A stretch of 64,000 nucleotides of DNA, from positions 1 to 64,000 of the forward strand of contig CAAGJQ010000153.1 in assembly GCA_900770295.1 (NCBI GenBank), given 5' to 3'. The DNA comes from an uncultured Oscillibacter sp. (GTDB lineage Bacteria > Bacillota > Clostridia > Oscillospirales > Oscillospiraceae). The position numbers and the translations under genes are program-made. Positions 32,700 to 42,515 of this stretch are shown here, one piece after another. The notes beneath the pieces were generated by a model that was not told the DNA's origin, ran no database searches, and worked only from the letters and a program-made list of their open reading frames with translations. How positions within the stretch are numbered: the stretch's first letter is position 1; every line of letters begins with the position of its first letter.

Positions 32700-35165
32700 A
32701 TGGCGAGCAACTCCCACAGAAAAAGCGATGCGGCCCGGCGGGCCAATCAGGTCATCCGGAGACGGACAGTACTGATGATGGCACTGCTGGGCGTTTTTAC
32801 ATTTGTCCTGCTGTTCTGGAAGCTGTATGATATCCAGATCCGCCAGCACGATGAATTGCAGGAAAAGGCCGTGGACCAGCAGACCCGCAGCACGGTGGTG
32901 ACGGCGTCCCGGGGCACCATCTACGACCGGAACCACCATACGCTGGCCATCTCCGCCACGGCGGAGCAGATCTGCATGTCCCCCAAGGACATCGCCGCCT
33001 TCGTGCAGAAGCAGAAGGATGACCAGGAGACGGCGGCGGAAAAGGCGGCGGAAAAGGGCGAGACCTACACGCCCGCGCCCATCCGGGACCAGGCGTACAT
33101 CGCCCGGGGCCTGGCTCGCATCCTGGAGCTGGACGAGGAATGGATTCTGGAAAAGATGGAGCAGACCAACTATGAGTATGTGGTCCTCCGGAAAAAGGCG
33201 GAGCAGGAGATGGCCGACGAGGTCCGCCGCTTCGTCAACGGCGAGATCGACGACGAGGGCAATCAGCTGACCTTCGTCAATGACGAGGGCAAGACCCGCC
33301 TGATCTCCGACCCCACCAAGGGCCCCACGAAGCTCAGCGGCATCTTCATGGAGCCGGATTCCAAGCGCTATTATCCGTACAGCACCCTGGCGGCCAGCGT
33401 TCTGGGCTTCGTGAACAGCGACAACACCGGTGCCGTGGGGCTGGAGGCCAAGTACAACGACGTGCTGGAGGGCACGGCGGGTATGACCATCACTGCCAAG
33501 AACAACAGCGGCCAGCCGCTGCTGTACCAGTATGAGCAGTACTTCGACGCGGAGAACGGCAACGATCTGGTGCTGACGCTGGATGTGGATGTCCAGTACT
33601 ATCTGGAAAAGGGCATCGAGAGCATGCTGAAGAAGTTCGACGCCGCCAAGGGCGGCACGGGCATCGTCATGGACGTGAACTCCGGCGCCATTCTGGGTAT
33701 GGCGTCCTATCCCACCTACGACCTGAACGAGCCCGGCACGGTCTATGACGAGAAGCTGCAGGCGTCTCTGGACAGCGCCGTGGCCGCGGTGGAGACCAAG
33801 AAGAGCACCTACGAGAGCGATGAAGCGTACCAGGAGGCCCTGAGCAAGGCCAGGAGCGATGTCATCCAGACTCAGTGGCGCAACAAGTGCATCGACTCCA
33901 CCTACGAGCCCGGCTCCACCTTCAAGCCCATCACCCTGGCGACAGCGCTGGAGGAGGGCGTGGTGAACATGAACACCACCTTTAACTGCAGCGGCTCCAT
34001 CAAGGTCCAGGGCTGGTATAAACCCATCTACTGCTCCAAGAAAGCCGGCCACGGCGTCCAGGACCTGAAGGTGGCCACCGGCAACTCCTGCAACCCGGCC
34101 TTCATCACCATGGGCCTGCGCATCGGCACCGAGACCTATTACAAGTATCTCCAGGCCTTCGGCCTGATGGAAAAGACCGGCGTGGACATGATCGGAGAGG
34201 TCTCCGGCATCTTCGCCAGTGAGGAGAGCTTCAACTCCAACGTGGTCTCCCTGGCGTCCTACTCCTTCGGCCAGACCTTCAACGTCACGCCCATTGAGCT
34301 GATCCGGGCCCAGGCGGCCTGCATCAACGGCGGCTATCTGTACACGCCCTACGTGGTGGAGCAGGTGCTGGACGACGACGGCAACATTCTGGAGCAGCAT
34401 GACTCCACGCCGGTTCGCCAGGTCATCAGCGAGGAGACCTCCGCCAAGGTCCGGGAGTGCCTGGAATACGTGGTGGCCTCCGGTACCGGCAAGAACGGCC
34501 AGGTGGCGGGCTACCGCATCGGCGGCAAGACCGGCACGGCCGATAAGACCGGCACCAACGACGTGGTGGTCTCGTTTATGTGCTTCGCCCCGGCGGATGA
34601 CCCGCAGTACATCATGCTGCTGACCATGGATACCCCCAGCCGTACCACCGGCACCTACGTGTCCGGCGGCAATATGGTGGCCCCCACGGCCAGCCAGATC
34701 ATGGCGGAGATCCTGCCCGCCCTGGGCGTGGAGCCGGACTATACCGCCGAGGAGCTGGTGGGCGCGGACGCTGCGGTGCCCAACACCGTGGGCCTGACGG
34801 CGGAGGAGGCCAAGACGAAGCTGTCCAACGCCGGATTTGAGTGCCGCACTGTGGGCAGCGGCGATACTGTCACGGACCAGACTCCCGTGGGCGGCGTCAT
34901 CGTGCCCAACAACGCCACCATCATCCTGTACCTGGGAGAGGAGAAGCCGGACACCAAGAGCACGGTGCCCAATGTGGTGGGCCTGAGCGCGGCCGAGGCC
35001 AACAAGAAGCTGACCAACGCGGGCCTGATCATGAAGGTGGCAGGAGCCACCAGCACCAGCTCCGGAAACGTCCACGCCATCGCCCAGTCTCAGCCCGCCG
35101 GAGCGGAGCTGGAGGCGGGCAGCGTGGTCACAGTCCAGTTTGGTGACAGCTCTGTACTGGACTGA
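32700..35165 (+). CDS. ftsI: Class B penicillin-binding protein with two PASTA domains (FtsI/SpoVD-type)
   Basis: Septal peptidoglycan transpeptidase, 821 residues. One N-terminal membrane anchor (about 23-43) is followed by a dimerisation domain (SRGTIYDRN) and a transpeptidase domain with STFK (Ser406 nucleophile), SCN (463-465) and KTGT (from 610). Two C-terminal PASTA repeats follow (VPNTVGLTAEEAKTKLSNAG, VPNVVGLSAAEANKKLTNAG). It is the only class B PBP in the cluster, so vegetative FtsI and sporulation SpoVD roles cannot be told apart. ATG 32700 follows GGAGAGGAG. Confidence 0.93.
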   Translation: MASNSHRKSDAARRANQVIRRRTVLMMALLGVFTFVLLFWKLYDIQIRQHDELQEKAVDQQTRSTVVTASRGTIYDRNHHTLAISATAEQICMSPKDIAAFVQKQKDDQETAAEKAAEKGETYTPAPIRDQAYIARGLARILELDEEWILEKMEQTNYEYVVLRKKAEQEMADEVRRFVNGEIDDEGNQLTFVNDEGKTRLISDPTKGPTKLSGIFMEPDSKRYYPYSTLAASVLGFVNSDNTGAVGLEAKYNDVLEGTAGMTITAKNNSGQPLLYQYEQYFDAENGNDLVLTLDVDVQYYLEKGIESMLKKFDAAKGGTGIVMDVNSGAILGMASYPTYDLNEPGTVYDEKLQASLDSAVAAVETKKSTYESDEAYQEALSKARSDVIQTQWRNKCIDSTYEPGSTFKPITLATALEEGVVNMNTTFNCSGSIKVQGWYKPIYCSKKAGHGVQDLKVATGNSCNPAFITMGLRIGTETYYKYLQAFGLMEKTGVDMIGEVSGIFASEESFNSNVVSLASYSFGQTFNVTPIELIRAQAACINGGYLYTPYVVEQVLDDDGNILEQHDSTPVRQVISEETSAKVRECLEYVVASGTGKNGQVAGYRIGGKTGTADKTGTNDVVVSFMCFAPADDPQYIMLLTMDTPSRTTGTYVSGGNMVAPTASQIMAEILPALGVEPDYTAEELVGADAAVPNTVGLTAEEAKTKLSNAGFECRTVGSGDTVTDQTPVGGVIVPNNATIILYLGEEKPDTKSTVPNVVGLSAAEANKKLTNAGLIMKVAGATSTSSGNVHAIAQSQPAGAELEAGSVVTVQFGDSSVLD

Positions 35166-35234
35166 CGGCAGGAACTGCATGTTTTTTGGCACATTTCCCC
35201 GTATACTTCGCGTTTTAGCCTGCTTATAATAGGC

Positions 35235-35256
35235 TTGGCAAATCACACAGTGCCAA
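35235..35256. promoter_or_regulatory. Inverted repeat upstream of murE
   Basis: TTGGCA-N10-TGCCAA just before the murE leader. TATAAT (35225-35230) and TATACT (35202-35207) hexamers lie upstream without good -35 boxes, so an internal promoter here is possible but weakly supported. Confidence 0.4.
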
Positions 35257-35280
35257 AACTCTACAAAGGGGCGCACGTTT

Positions 35281-36732
35281 ATGAAATTAAAGGAATTATT
35301 GAGGGGAATTGAAGTCCTGGACGCCACGGCGGACATGGAGATGGAGATTTCCCATGTGAGCTATGACTCCCGGGCCACACAGCCCGGTGGCCTGTTCGTG
35401 GCCATGACCGGCTTCGCGGCGGACGGCCACGCGTTTATCGGCAAGGCCCGCGCCGCCGGTGCGGCGGCGGTGCTGTGCCAGAAGCAGCCGGAAGACCCCG
35501 CCGTCCCCTACGTGCGGGTGGCGGACTCCCGGCGGGCGCTGGCGGAGGTGGGCACCAACTTCTTCGGCCATCCGGCGGACAGCATGACCATGGTGGGCGT
35601 CACCGGCACCAACGGCAAGACCACCACCACGTACCTGCTGAAATCCATCCTGGAGCAGGCGGCCGGGGCCAAGGTGGGACTGATCGGCACCAACCAGAAC
35701 ATGATCGGGGAGGAGGTCATCCCCACTGAGCGCACCACGCCGGAGTCCTTCGAACTCCAGCGGCTGTTCGCCCGGATGCGGGACGCGGGCTGCACCCATG
35801 TGGTGATGGAGGTCTCCTCCCACGCCCTGGCGCTGGACCGGGTGTACGGCGTCCACTACGCGGTGGGCATCTTCACGAACCTGACCCAGGACCACCTGGA
35901 CTTCCACAAGACCATGGAGGCCTACTGCGACGCCAAGGCCATCTTGTTCCGCAACTGTGACGCCGGCGTCTGCAACGCCGATGACCCCTGGACGGAGCGG
36001 CTGCTGAAGGACGCCACCTGCCGGAAGTTCTCCTACGCGGAGCAGGCGGCGGCGGACCTGCGGGCGGAGAATGTCTGTCTGGAGGCCGACCACGTGGCTT
36101 TCGACGCCGTGACAAAGGAGAAAAGCGTGCCCATCCGGGTGAATATTCCCGGCGGCTTCATGGTATATAATACCCTGGATGTGCTGGGGGCGGCGCTGAT
36201 GCTGGGGATCCCCCTGGAAAAGAGCGCGGATGTCCTGGCCCGGGTGCCCCATGTGAAGGGCCGGGTGGAGGTGGTGCCCACGCCGGGGAAGGACTACACG
36301 GTCCTCATCGACTACGCCCACAGCCCCGACGGCCTGGAGAACGTGCTGACCTCCGTGAAGGGCTTTGCCAGGGGCCGGACCATCGCCCTGTTCGGCTGCG
36401 GCGGCGACCGGGACCGGACCAAGCGGCCCAAGATGGGCAAAATCGCCGCGGAGATCGCGGACTTCGTGGTGGTCACCACCGACAACCCCCGGACGGAGAA
36501 GCCCGGGGACATCATCGCCGATATCCTGCCGGGCATGGAGGGCAGCGATACCCCCTATGTGGTGGTGGAGGACCGCGTGGAGGCCATCCACTGGGCGATG
36601 GACCACGCGGAGCCGGGGGATGTCATTGTCCTGTGCGGCAAGGGCCATGAGACCTATCAGGAAGTGAACCACGTCAAGCATCACATGGATGAGAGAGAAA
36701 TTGTGGCGGACTATCTGAACGCCAGGGCTTAA
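35281..36732 (+). CDS. murE: UDP-MurNAc-L-Ala-D-Glu:meso-DAP ligase
   Basis: Adds the third stem-peptide residue in cytoplasmic peptidoglycan synthesis. It has 483 residues. ATP loop GVTGTNGKTTTTYLL, central TERTTPESFELQ, carbamylated-Lys region and the C-terminal DNPRTE are present; the DNPR motif indicates meso-DAP rather than L-Lys as substrate. This agrees with dapA, dapB and dapH at 60-62 kb. murF, normally next, is absent. Confidence 0.96.
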   Translation: MKLKELLRGIEVLDATADMEMEISHVSYDSRATQPGGLFVAMTGFAADGHAFIGKARAAGAAAVLCQKQPEDPAVPYVRVADSRRALAEVGTNFFGHPADSMTMVGVTGTNGKTTTTYLLKSILEQAAGAKVGLIGTNQNMIGEEVIPTERTTPESFELQRLFARMRDAGCTHVVMEVSSHALALDRVYGVHYAVGIFTNLTQDHLDFHKTMEAYCDAKAILFRNCDAGVCNADDPWTERLLKDATCRKFSYAEQAAADLRAENVCLEADHVAFDAVTKEKSVPIRVNIPGGFMVYNTLDVLGAALMLGIPLEKSADVLARVPHVKGRVEVVPTPGKDYTVLIDYAHSPDGLENVLTSVKGFARGRTIALFGCGGDRDRTKRPKMGKIAAEIADFVVVTTDNPRTEKPGDIIADILPGMEGSDTPYVVVEDRVEAIHWAMDHAEPGDVIVLCGKGHETYQEVNHVKHHMDEREIVADYLNARA

Positions 36733-36775
36733 AGATACAAAAGCGCCGGCGGGAACCGGCGGAAGGAGAGAGGAA

Positions 36776-37771
36776 ATGGAACTGATGTATATTTTAACGG
36801 GAGCCGCCGTACTGGCCAGTTTTCTGCTGACGCTGCTGGTCGGCCGGTTTGTCCTGATGGAGCTTCGCAAGCTGAAAGCCGGACAGGAGATCCGGGAGGA
36901 CGGCCCCAAGTGGCACGCCGGAAAGGCCGGTACCCCCACTATGGGCGGTATCATGTTCATCCTGGGTGCCGGTGTGGTGGTGTTCCTGCTGGGGTGGGGT
37001 CCCATGCTGCAGGGGGAGTTTGCCCACCTGTATGTGTACCTGTTCGCCCTGTGCTTCGGCCTGATCGGCTTTGTGGATGACTACCGCAAGGTCCGGCAGC
37101 ACCAGAACGAGGGCCTGACCGCCAAGCAGAAGTTCCTGCTGCAATTGGCGGCGGCAATTGTGTTCCTGTGCCTGATGCGGTATGAGGGCATGCTGACCAA
37201 TGAGCTGTACATCCCCTTCTTCAACACCAGCGTCACCCTGAACTGGATCGTCTATCTGGTGTTCGCGGCTTTCGTCATCGTGGGCTGCGTCAACGCGGTG
37301 AACCTGACGGACGGCATCGACGGTCTGGCCACCGGCGTCACCTTTGTGGTGATGGTGTTCTTCACCGTGGCGTGCCTGCTGTGGAAGCTGACCACCCTGG
37401 CCCTGTTTCCCGCCGCTCTGGCGGGCGGCCTGGCGGCCTTCTTCGTCTACAACCACCATCCCGCCAAGGTCTTTATGGGCGACACCGGCAGCCTGTTTCT
37501 GGGCGGCGCCGTGGCGGCGCTGGGCTTTGCCCTGGATATGCCGCTGATTCTGATTCTGGTGGGCATTATTTACATCGCGGAGACACTGTCCGATATCATC
37601 CAGGTGGCCTATTTCAAGGCCACTCAGGGCAAGCGCTTCTTCAAGATGGCGCCCCTGCATCACCACCTGGAGCTGTCCGGCTGGAGCGAGGCCAAACTGG
37701 TGACGGTGTTCTCCGGCATCACGCTGGTGTGCTGCGTGCTGGCGTACCTGGGCATCCAGGGGCGGTACTGA
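36776..37771 (+). CDS. mraY: Phospho-N-acetylmuramoyl-pentapeptide transferase
   Basis: Integral membrane enzyme making lipid I from UDP-MurNAc-pentapeptide and undecaprenyl phosphate. It has 331 residues and about ten membrane segments. Conserved Asp motifs: GFVDDYRKV, NLTDGIDGLATG and VFMGDTGSL, plus the HHHLE motif near the C-terminus. GGAGAGAGGAA precedes the ATG. Confidence 0.97.
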   Translation: MELMYILTGAAVLASFLLTLLVGRFVLMELRKLKAGQEIREDGPKWHAGKAGTPTMGGIMFILGAGVVVFLLGWGPMLQGEFAHLYVYLFALCFGLIGFVDDYRKVRQHQNEGLTAKQKFLLQLAAAIVFLCLMRYEGMLTNELYIPFFNTSVTLNWIVYLVFAAFVIVGCVNAVNLTDGIDGLATGVTFVVMVFFTVACLLWKLTTLALFPAALAGGLAAFFVYNHHPAKVFMGDTGSLFLGGAVAALGFALDMPLILILVGIIYIAETLSDIIQVAYFKATQGKRFFKMAPLHHHLELSGWSEAKLVTVFSGITLVCCVLAYLGIQGRY

Positions 37772-37814
37772 GCCTGACATCAAGCGGAAAATCTGACGGA
37801 GAGGAGGGGAGAGC

Positions 37815-39062
37815 ATGACAACAGCGCGGCAAAAATCGACCCAGCGCCGCCGGCGTCCCATGACCCGGGAAGAGGCCAAGGCGCGGGAGGAGCGCCGCCG
37901 GCATCAGCAGGAGATGGAGCAGCAGAGCCGGGAACTGGCCAAGGGTCCCATCGACCTGCCGTTCTGCCTTCTGGTGCTGCTGCTGACAGCCATCGGCCTG
38001 GTGATGCTGCTGTCCGCCAGCTTCCCCTCCGCCTATTACGAGACCCAGAAGGACGGCGGTACGGCACAGCCCGCCTACTATTTCATCCGTCAGGCGATCT
38101 TCGCCGTGATGGGCGTCGCGGCCATGTTCTTCATCGGAAAGATCAACTACCAGCGGTTCCGGGGCGTGGCAAAGCCGCTGCTGTATGTATCCATTGTCCT
38201 GCTGTTCCTGGTGCTGATTCCCGGCATTGGCATTGTGCGGAATCACGCACGGCGATGGCTGGGCTTTGGCACACTGCTGACCTTCCAGCCCTCGGAAATC
38301 GCCAAAGTGGCGGTCATTCTGTATTTTTCCGACAGCATTTCCAAGAAGAAAGACAAGATGCGCACGACCCGCTACGGCGTAGTGCCCTATATGCTGTGGC
38401 TGCTGGTGGTCGGCGGGCTGGTGGCCAAGGAGCCCCATCTGTCCGGCGCTATCCTGATCATGGGCACCGGCGCGGTTTTGATGCTGGTGGGCGGTATCAG
38501 CTGGGGCTGGGTCGGCGTGGCTGTGGGCGCGGTCGCGGGAGCGCTGTATTTCATCCTGTTCGTCATCGGCTACAACACCTCCCGCATCACCTACTGGCTG
38601 AACCCCTGGGAGGACGCCCAGGGCGCCGGCTATCAGCTGTCCCAGAGCCTGATCTCCATTGGCTCCGGAGGTCTGATGGGCCTGGGCCTGGGCAAGAGCC
38701 GCCAGAAATTTCTGTACCTGCCGGAGGAGCACAACGACTTCATCTTCGCTATTATCTGCGAGGAGCTGGGCCTCATCGGCGCCACCATTATCATGATTTT
38801 GTTCGCGGCGCTGATCCTGCGGGGCTACTGGATCGCCCTTCACGCCCGGGACCGCTTCGGAAGCCTCCTGGTGGTGGGCGTCACTACCCTGGTGGCCATG
38901 CAGGTGTTTTTGAACATCGGCGTGGTGACGGGCCTGCTGCCCACCACCGGTATCTCGCTGCCGTTTTTCAGCTACGGCGGCACGGCGCTTTCCATCCAAT
39001 TGGCGGAAATGGGGATCGTCCTGAGCGTTTCCAGGCAGATGAAGCCCACCAAGGCGGGCTGA
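37815..39062 (+). CDS. ftsW: SEDS-family lipid II polymerase FtsW
   Basis: Septal peptidoglycan glycosyltransferase, partner of the class B PBP. It has 415 residues with a long charged cytoplasmic N-terminus (about 1-45) and about ten membrane segments. SEDS hallmarks include RRWLGFGTLLTFQPSEIAKVA, KEPHLSGAILI, NPWEDAQGAGYQLSQSLISIGSGG and the final TTGISLPFFSYGGTAL. murD, often found just upstream, is absent. Confidence 0.94.
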   Translation: MTTARQKSTQRRRRPMTREEAKAREERRRHQQEMEQQSRELAKGPIDLPFCLLVLLLTAIGLVMLLSASFPSAYYETQKDGGTAQPAYYFIRQAIFAVMGVAAMFFIGKINYQRFRGVAKPLLYVSIVLLFLVLIPGIGIVRNHARRWLGFGTLLTFQPSEIAKVAVILYFSDSISKKKDKMRTTRYGVVPYMLWLLVVGGLVAKEPHLSGAILIMGTGAVLMLVGGISWGWVGVAVGAVAGALYFILFVIGYNTSRITYWLNPWEDAQGAGYQLSQSLISIGSGGLMGLGLGKSRQKFLYLPEEHNDFIFAIICEELGLIGATIIMILFAALILRGYWIALHARDRFGSLLVVGVTTLVAMQVFLNIGVVTGLLPTTGISLPFFSYGGTALSIQLAEMGIVLSVSRQMKPTKAG

Positions 39063-39083
39063 CACAAAGAGGGGACTGCACAT

Positions 39084-40226
39084 ATGGAACAGACATTGAA
39101 GCGCGTCATCTTCACCTGCGGCGGCACGGCGGGACATGTGAACCCGGCCATCGCCCTGGCGCAGCTGATGACGGAAAAGAACCCGGATACCTCGTTTTTG
39201 TTTGTGGGCGCGGAGCGGGGCCTGGAAAAGGACCTGGTCCCCAAGGCGGGATACGACTTCCGCACCGTCCACATCTCCAGCTTCCACCGCTCCTTCAAAC
39301 CCAAGGAGATCCAACACAACCTGGTCTCCGTGTACAATCTGATGCGGGCGCCCCGGGAGGCCCGGGCCATTCTGGAGGAGTTCCGGCCGGACGTGGTCAT
39401 CGGCACCGGCGGCTACGCCAGCTTTCCCATGGTGAAGGCCGCCGCCAAGGCGGGCATCCCAACGGCGGTCCACGAGTCCAACATGGTGCCCGGACTGACC
39501 ACGGAGATGCTGGAGCCTTTTGCTGACCGGATCATGGTTGGTTTTGAGGCCTGCCGCCAGCACTACAAGCACCCCGAAAAGGTCATGGTCACCGGCACGC
39601 CGGTGCGGGGCGACTTTTTCAAGATGACGAAGGAAGAGGCCAAGCGCCAGTTGGGCGTGGATGACGGACGGCCCCTGATTGTTTCCTTCTGGGGCTCGCT
39701 GGGCGCCTCCGGCATGAACCGCCAGATGGCGGACTTCCTGGCCCTGGAGGCGGCGAAGGAGCCCTTCCACCACATCCACGGCGCCGGCGCCTCCGGCTAT
39801 CCCATGGTGCGGGATCTCCTGCGGGAAAAGGGCGTGGACCTGGAGGCCCATCCGGCCCTTCAGCTGCGGGAGTACATCTACGACATGGCGCCTGTCATGC
39901 GGGCGGCGGACTTGGTGATCTGCCGGGCCGGCGCGTCCACCATCAGCGAGCTGACGGCCCTGGGCGTCCCCGCGCTGATCGTGCCGTCCCCCTATGTGAC
40001 CAACAACCACCAGGAGAAGAACGCCCGGGTACTGGAGAGCGCCGGCGGCGCGGAGGTGCTGCTGGAGAAGGACTGCTCCGGACAGGCCATGTTCCAGGCG
40101 GCCTGCGGCATCCTGCACGACGGAGAGCGGCGGAAACAGATGGAGACGGCCATGGCGTCTCTGGGGATCCGGGACGCCACGGAGCGGATCTATCAGACAG
40201 TTCTGGAAATTTGCCAGGAACCATGA
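39084..40226 (+). CDS. murG: UDP-N-acetylglucosamine:lipid I transferase MurG
   Basis: Peripheral membrane GT-B glycosyltransferase that converts lipid I to lipid II. It has 380 residues. G-loop GGTAGHVNPAIAL, second GTGGYASFP loop, HESNMVPG, and C-terminal CRAGASTISELTALGVPALIVPSPY (UDP-GlcNAc site) are intact. Confidence 0.97.
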   Translation: MEQTLKRVIFTCGGTAGHVNPAIALAQLMTEKNPDTSFLFVGAERGLEKDLVPKAGYDFRTVHISSFHRSFKPKEIQHNLVSVYNLMRAPREARAILEEFRPDVVIGTGGYASFPMVKAAAKAGIPTAVHESNMVPGLTTEMLEPFADRIMVGFEACRQHYKHPEKVMVTGTPVRGDFFKMTKEEAKRQLGVDDGRPLIVSFWGSLGASGMNRQMADFLALEAAKEPFHHIHGAGASGYPMVRDLLREKGVDLEAHPALQLREYIYDMAPVMRAADLVICRAGASTISELTALGVPALIVPSPYVTNNHQEKNARVLESAGGAEVLLEKDCSGQAMFQAACGILHDGERRKQMETAMASLGIRDATERIYQTVLEICQEP

Positions 40227-40285
40227 GCCTTCCGGCCCCATAGGATGGTCTGTGATACCATTCTGTGGCATGGAGGGAAACATGT

Positions 40286-41542
40286 ATGAGCCAGCTTTTG
40301 GTGAGAGGCGGCAGACGTCTGACAGGCGAGACGGTCATCCAGGGAGCGAAAAACAGCGTGCTGCCCATTCTGGCGGCGACGCTGCTGGCGGGCGGTCCGG
40401 TGGAATTGCGGGGCTGTCCCCGGCTGCGGGATGTGGATGCGTCCATCCGCATTCTGGAGACTCTGGGGTGCGGCGCCCGGTGGGAGGGCGACAGCCTTCT
40501 GGTGGATACGGCCGGGTTGAACAGCTGTACCATCTCAGACGTACTGATGCGGGAGATGCGATCCTCCGCCATTTTCCTGGGGGCGATCCTGGCCCGCTGC
40601 GGACAGGCGGAGCTGAGCTACCCCGGCGGCTGTGAGCTGGGACCCAGGCCCATCGACCTGCATCTGGCCGGACTGCGGGACCTGGGGGCGGAGATCGACG
40701 ACACCGGCGGCGTCCTGCGCTGCAAGGCCCACGCCCTGCGGGGCCGTGACCTGGTGCTGAGCATGCCCTCTGTGGGGGCCACGGAGAATCTGATGCTGGC
40801 GGCCTGCGGCGCGGAGGGCGCCACCGTCCTCTCCAATGCCGCCCGGGAGCCGGAGATCGTGGATCTTCAGAATTTCCTGAACGCCTGCGGGGCCAGCGTG
40901 TCCGGCGCCGGGACTTCCACCATCACGGTGGAGGGCAGGCGTCCGCTCCACGGCTGCACCTACCGGATCATGCCGGACCGCATCGCGGCGGCCACCTATC
41001 TCTGCGCGGCGGCCTCCGCGGGGGGCGACATCTTCCTGCGGGGCGCTGACGAGCATCATCTGGCCACCGTGACGGCGGTCCTCCGGGAGGCGGGCTGCGC
41101 CATCCGGTCGGACAGCGCGGGCATCGCCTGCTCCTGCCGGGACCGCCTGCGGGCGGTGCGCCCGGTGCGGACAGCGCCGTACCCGGGGTTCCCCACAGAT
41201 GCCCAGGCGATTTTGATGGCGGCGCTGCTGCGGAGCCGGGGCGTCACCGTATTTGAGGAGAACATCTTTGAAAACCGCTACCGCCATGTGGATGAGCTGA
41301 CCCGGATGGGCGGGTCCATCCGGGTGTCCGGCCGGGTGGCGGTGGTCACCGGCGTGGAGACCCTCAGCGGCGCGTCCGTGCGGTGCACGGACCTGCGCGG
41401 CGGAGCGGCGTTGTGCGTGGCGGCTCTGGCGGCCGAGGGAGAGACCCGCATCTCCGAGATCAGTCATATTGACCGGGGCTACGAAGACATCGCAAGAGAC
41501 TTGCAGCATCTGAACGCGGACATCGTTCGGACGGAGACATAA
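40286..41542 (+). CDS. murA: UDP-N-acetylglucosamine 1-carboxyvinyltransferase
   Basis: First committed step of peptidoglycan synthesis (PEP transfer to UDP-GlcNAc). It has 418 residues. QGAKNSVLPILAA at the N-terminus, catalytic Cys116 in PGGCELGPRPIDLHL (the fosfomycin target, so not a natural Cys-to-Asp variant) and the C-terminal DLRGGAALCVAALAA are present. ATG 40286 has GGAGGG 8 bp upstream. It occupies the place where murC/murB usually lie. Confidence 0.95.
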   Translation: MSQLLVRGGRRLTGETVIQGAKNSVLPILAATLLAGGPVELRGCPRLRDVDASIRILETLGCGARWEGDSLLVDTAGLNSCTISDVLMREMRSSAIFLGAILARCGQAELSYPGGCELGPRPIDLHLAGLRDLGAEIDDTGGVLRCKAHALRGRDLVLSMPSVGATENLMLAACGAEGATVLSNAAREPEIVDLQNFLNACGASVSGAGTSTITVEGRRPLHGCTYRIMPDRIAAATYLCAAASAGGDIFLRGADEHHLATVTAVLREAGCAIRSDSAGIACSCRDRLRAVRPVRTAPYPGFPTDAQAILMAALLRSRGVTVFEENIFENRYRHVDELTRMGGSIRVSGRVAVVTGVETLSGASVRCTDLRGGAALCVAALAAEGETRISEISHIDRGYEDIARDLQHLNADIVRTET

Positions 41543-41560
41543 GAGACAGAGGTAGATAAG

Positions 41561-42331
41561 ATGGCAAGACGCCGACATTCCAGCAGACGGCACAGAGGGG
41601 GCTTCAGCGTCCTCTACAAACTATTATCCGTTTTGATCATCTGCGCGGCCATTATCGCGGCCCTGACCCTGTTTTTCCGGGTGGATACCATTGCGGTCAG
41701 CGGACAGCAGCGGTACACCTCCCAGGAGGTCCAGGATGCCACCGGCATCGCGCAGGGTGACAACCTGTTTCTGCTGAATAAATACGATGTGGCTCAGAAT
41801 ATCGTAAAGGCGCTGCCCTATGTGGAGGAGATCCGTATCAGCCGCAAGCTGCCGGACACTCTGCTGGTCGAGGTTCAGGAGTGCGGTACGCCGCTGGCGC
41901 TGTCGCAGGACGGCAGTATCTGGCTGATCAGTCCAGGCGGCAAGATCGTGGAGCAGAGATCGGCCGGAGACGCCGGAGATTACGGCACCATTGATGGATG
42001 CAAGCTGCTGTCCCCCTCCGTGGGGACGCAGATCGCTCTGGCCACGGAGTACGCCGACCAGCAGGCCAGCCTCCTGGATCTGCTGGCCGCCCTGGAGGAC
42101 GCGGGGATGCTGGAGCAGGTGGATGCCATCCATCTTGACGACGCCGGGAAGGTGGTCATGGACTACGCGGGGAGGTTTGCCGTGGAGATGCCGTACAACG
42201 CGGATTACGCCATGAAGCTGAAGGCACTGCGGCTGTCTTTGGAGAGCGGAAAGATCCAGGACAACATGACCGGGACCTTTGATCTGATGCAGGAAAACGG
42301 CGACGCCTATTTCCGACCGAATGCGAACTGA
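41561..42331 (+). CDS. ftsQ: Cell division protein FtsQ/DivIB
   Basis: Bitopic divisome protein, 256 residues: basic N-terminus (RRRHSSRRHRGG), one membrane segment (about 20-41), a POTRA domain (FFRVDTIAVSGQQRYTSQEVQDATGI to about residue 110) and a beta domain. It should bind FtsL. The TPLALSQDGSIWLISPGGKIVE segment is typical of the family. Confidence 0.9.
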   Translation: MARRRHSSRRHRGGFSVLYKLLSVLIICAAIIAALTLFFRVDTIAVSGQQRYTSQEVQDATGIAQGDNLFLLNKYDVAQNIVKALPYVEEIRISRKLPDTLLVEVQECGTPLALSQDGSIWLISPGGKIVEQRSAGDAGDYGTIDGCKLLSPSVGTQIALATEYADQQASLLDLLAALEDAGMLEQVDAIHLDDAGKVVMDYAGRFAVEMPYNADYAMKLKALRLSLESGKIQDNMTGTFDLMQENGDAYFRPNAN

Positions 42332-42400
42332 AAGTGGGCAGGGCGCGAAAACATGCCTCCGCTTTTTTGGGAAAATAGAGTCGAAAACCAATTGGGGCAC

Positions 42401-42429
42401 TTGACCGCAGCGGGAAAGTGTCATACAAT
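42401..42429 (+). promoter_or_regulatory. Sigma-A promoter for ftsZ
   Basis: TTGACC (42401-42406), 17-bp spacer, TACAAT (42424-42429). A 0A-box-like AGTCGAA lies just upstream at 42379-42385. Confidence 0.72.
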
Positions 42430-42484
42430 AAACTAAATATTATGGAACACAGGATATTGCGCAGGAAAACGGTTTTTCACGCGG

Positions 42485-42500
42485 TATCATACAAATGATA
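42485..42500. promoter_or_regulatory. Inverted repeat before the ftsZ ribosome site
   Basis: TATCAT-ACAA-ATGATA directly precedes GCAGGAGG, in the ftsZ leader; it could be an operator or a small mRNA hairpin. Confidence 0.4.
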
Positions 42501-42515
42501 GCAGGAGGCACCACT

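Noticed and set aside
32589..35336. 915-codon minus-strand frame opposite the PBP gene, and similar long frames at 6341-8230, 17858-19405 and 37719-40283
   Set aside because: Same antisense artefact of G+C-rich codon use; the plus-strand genes have complete catalytic motifs.
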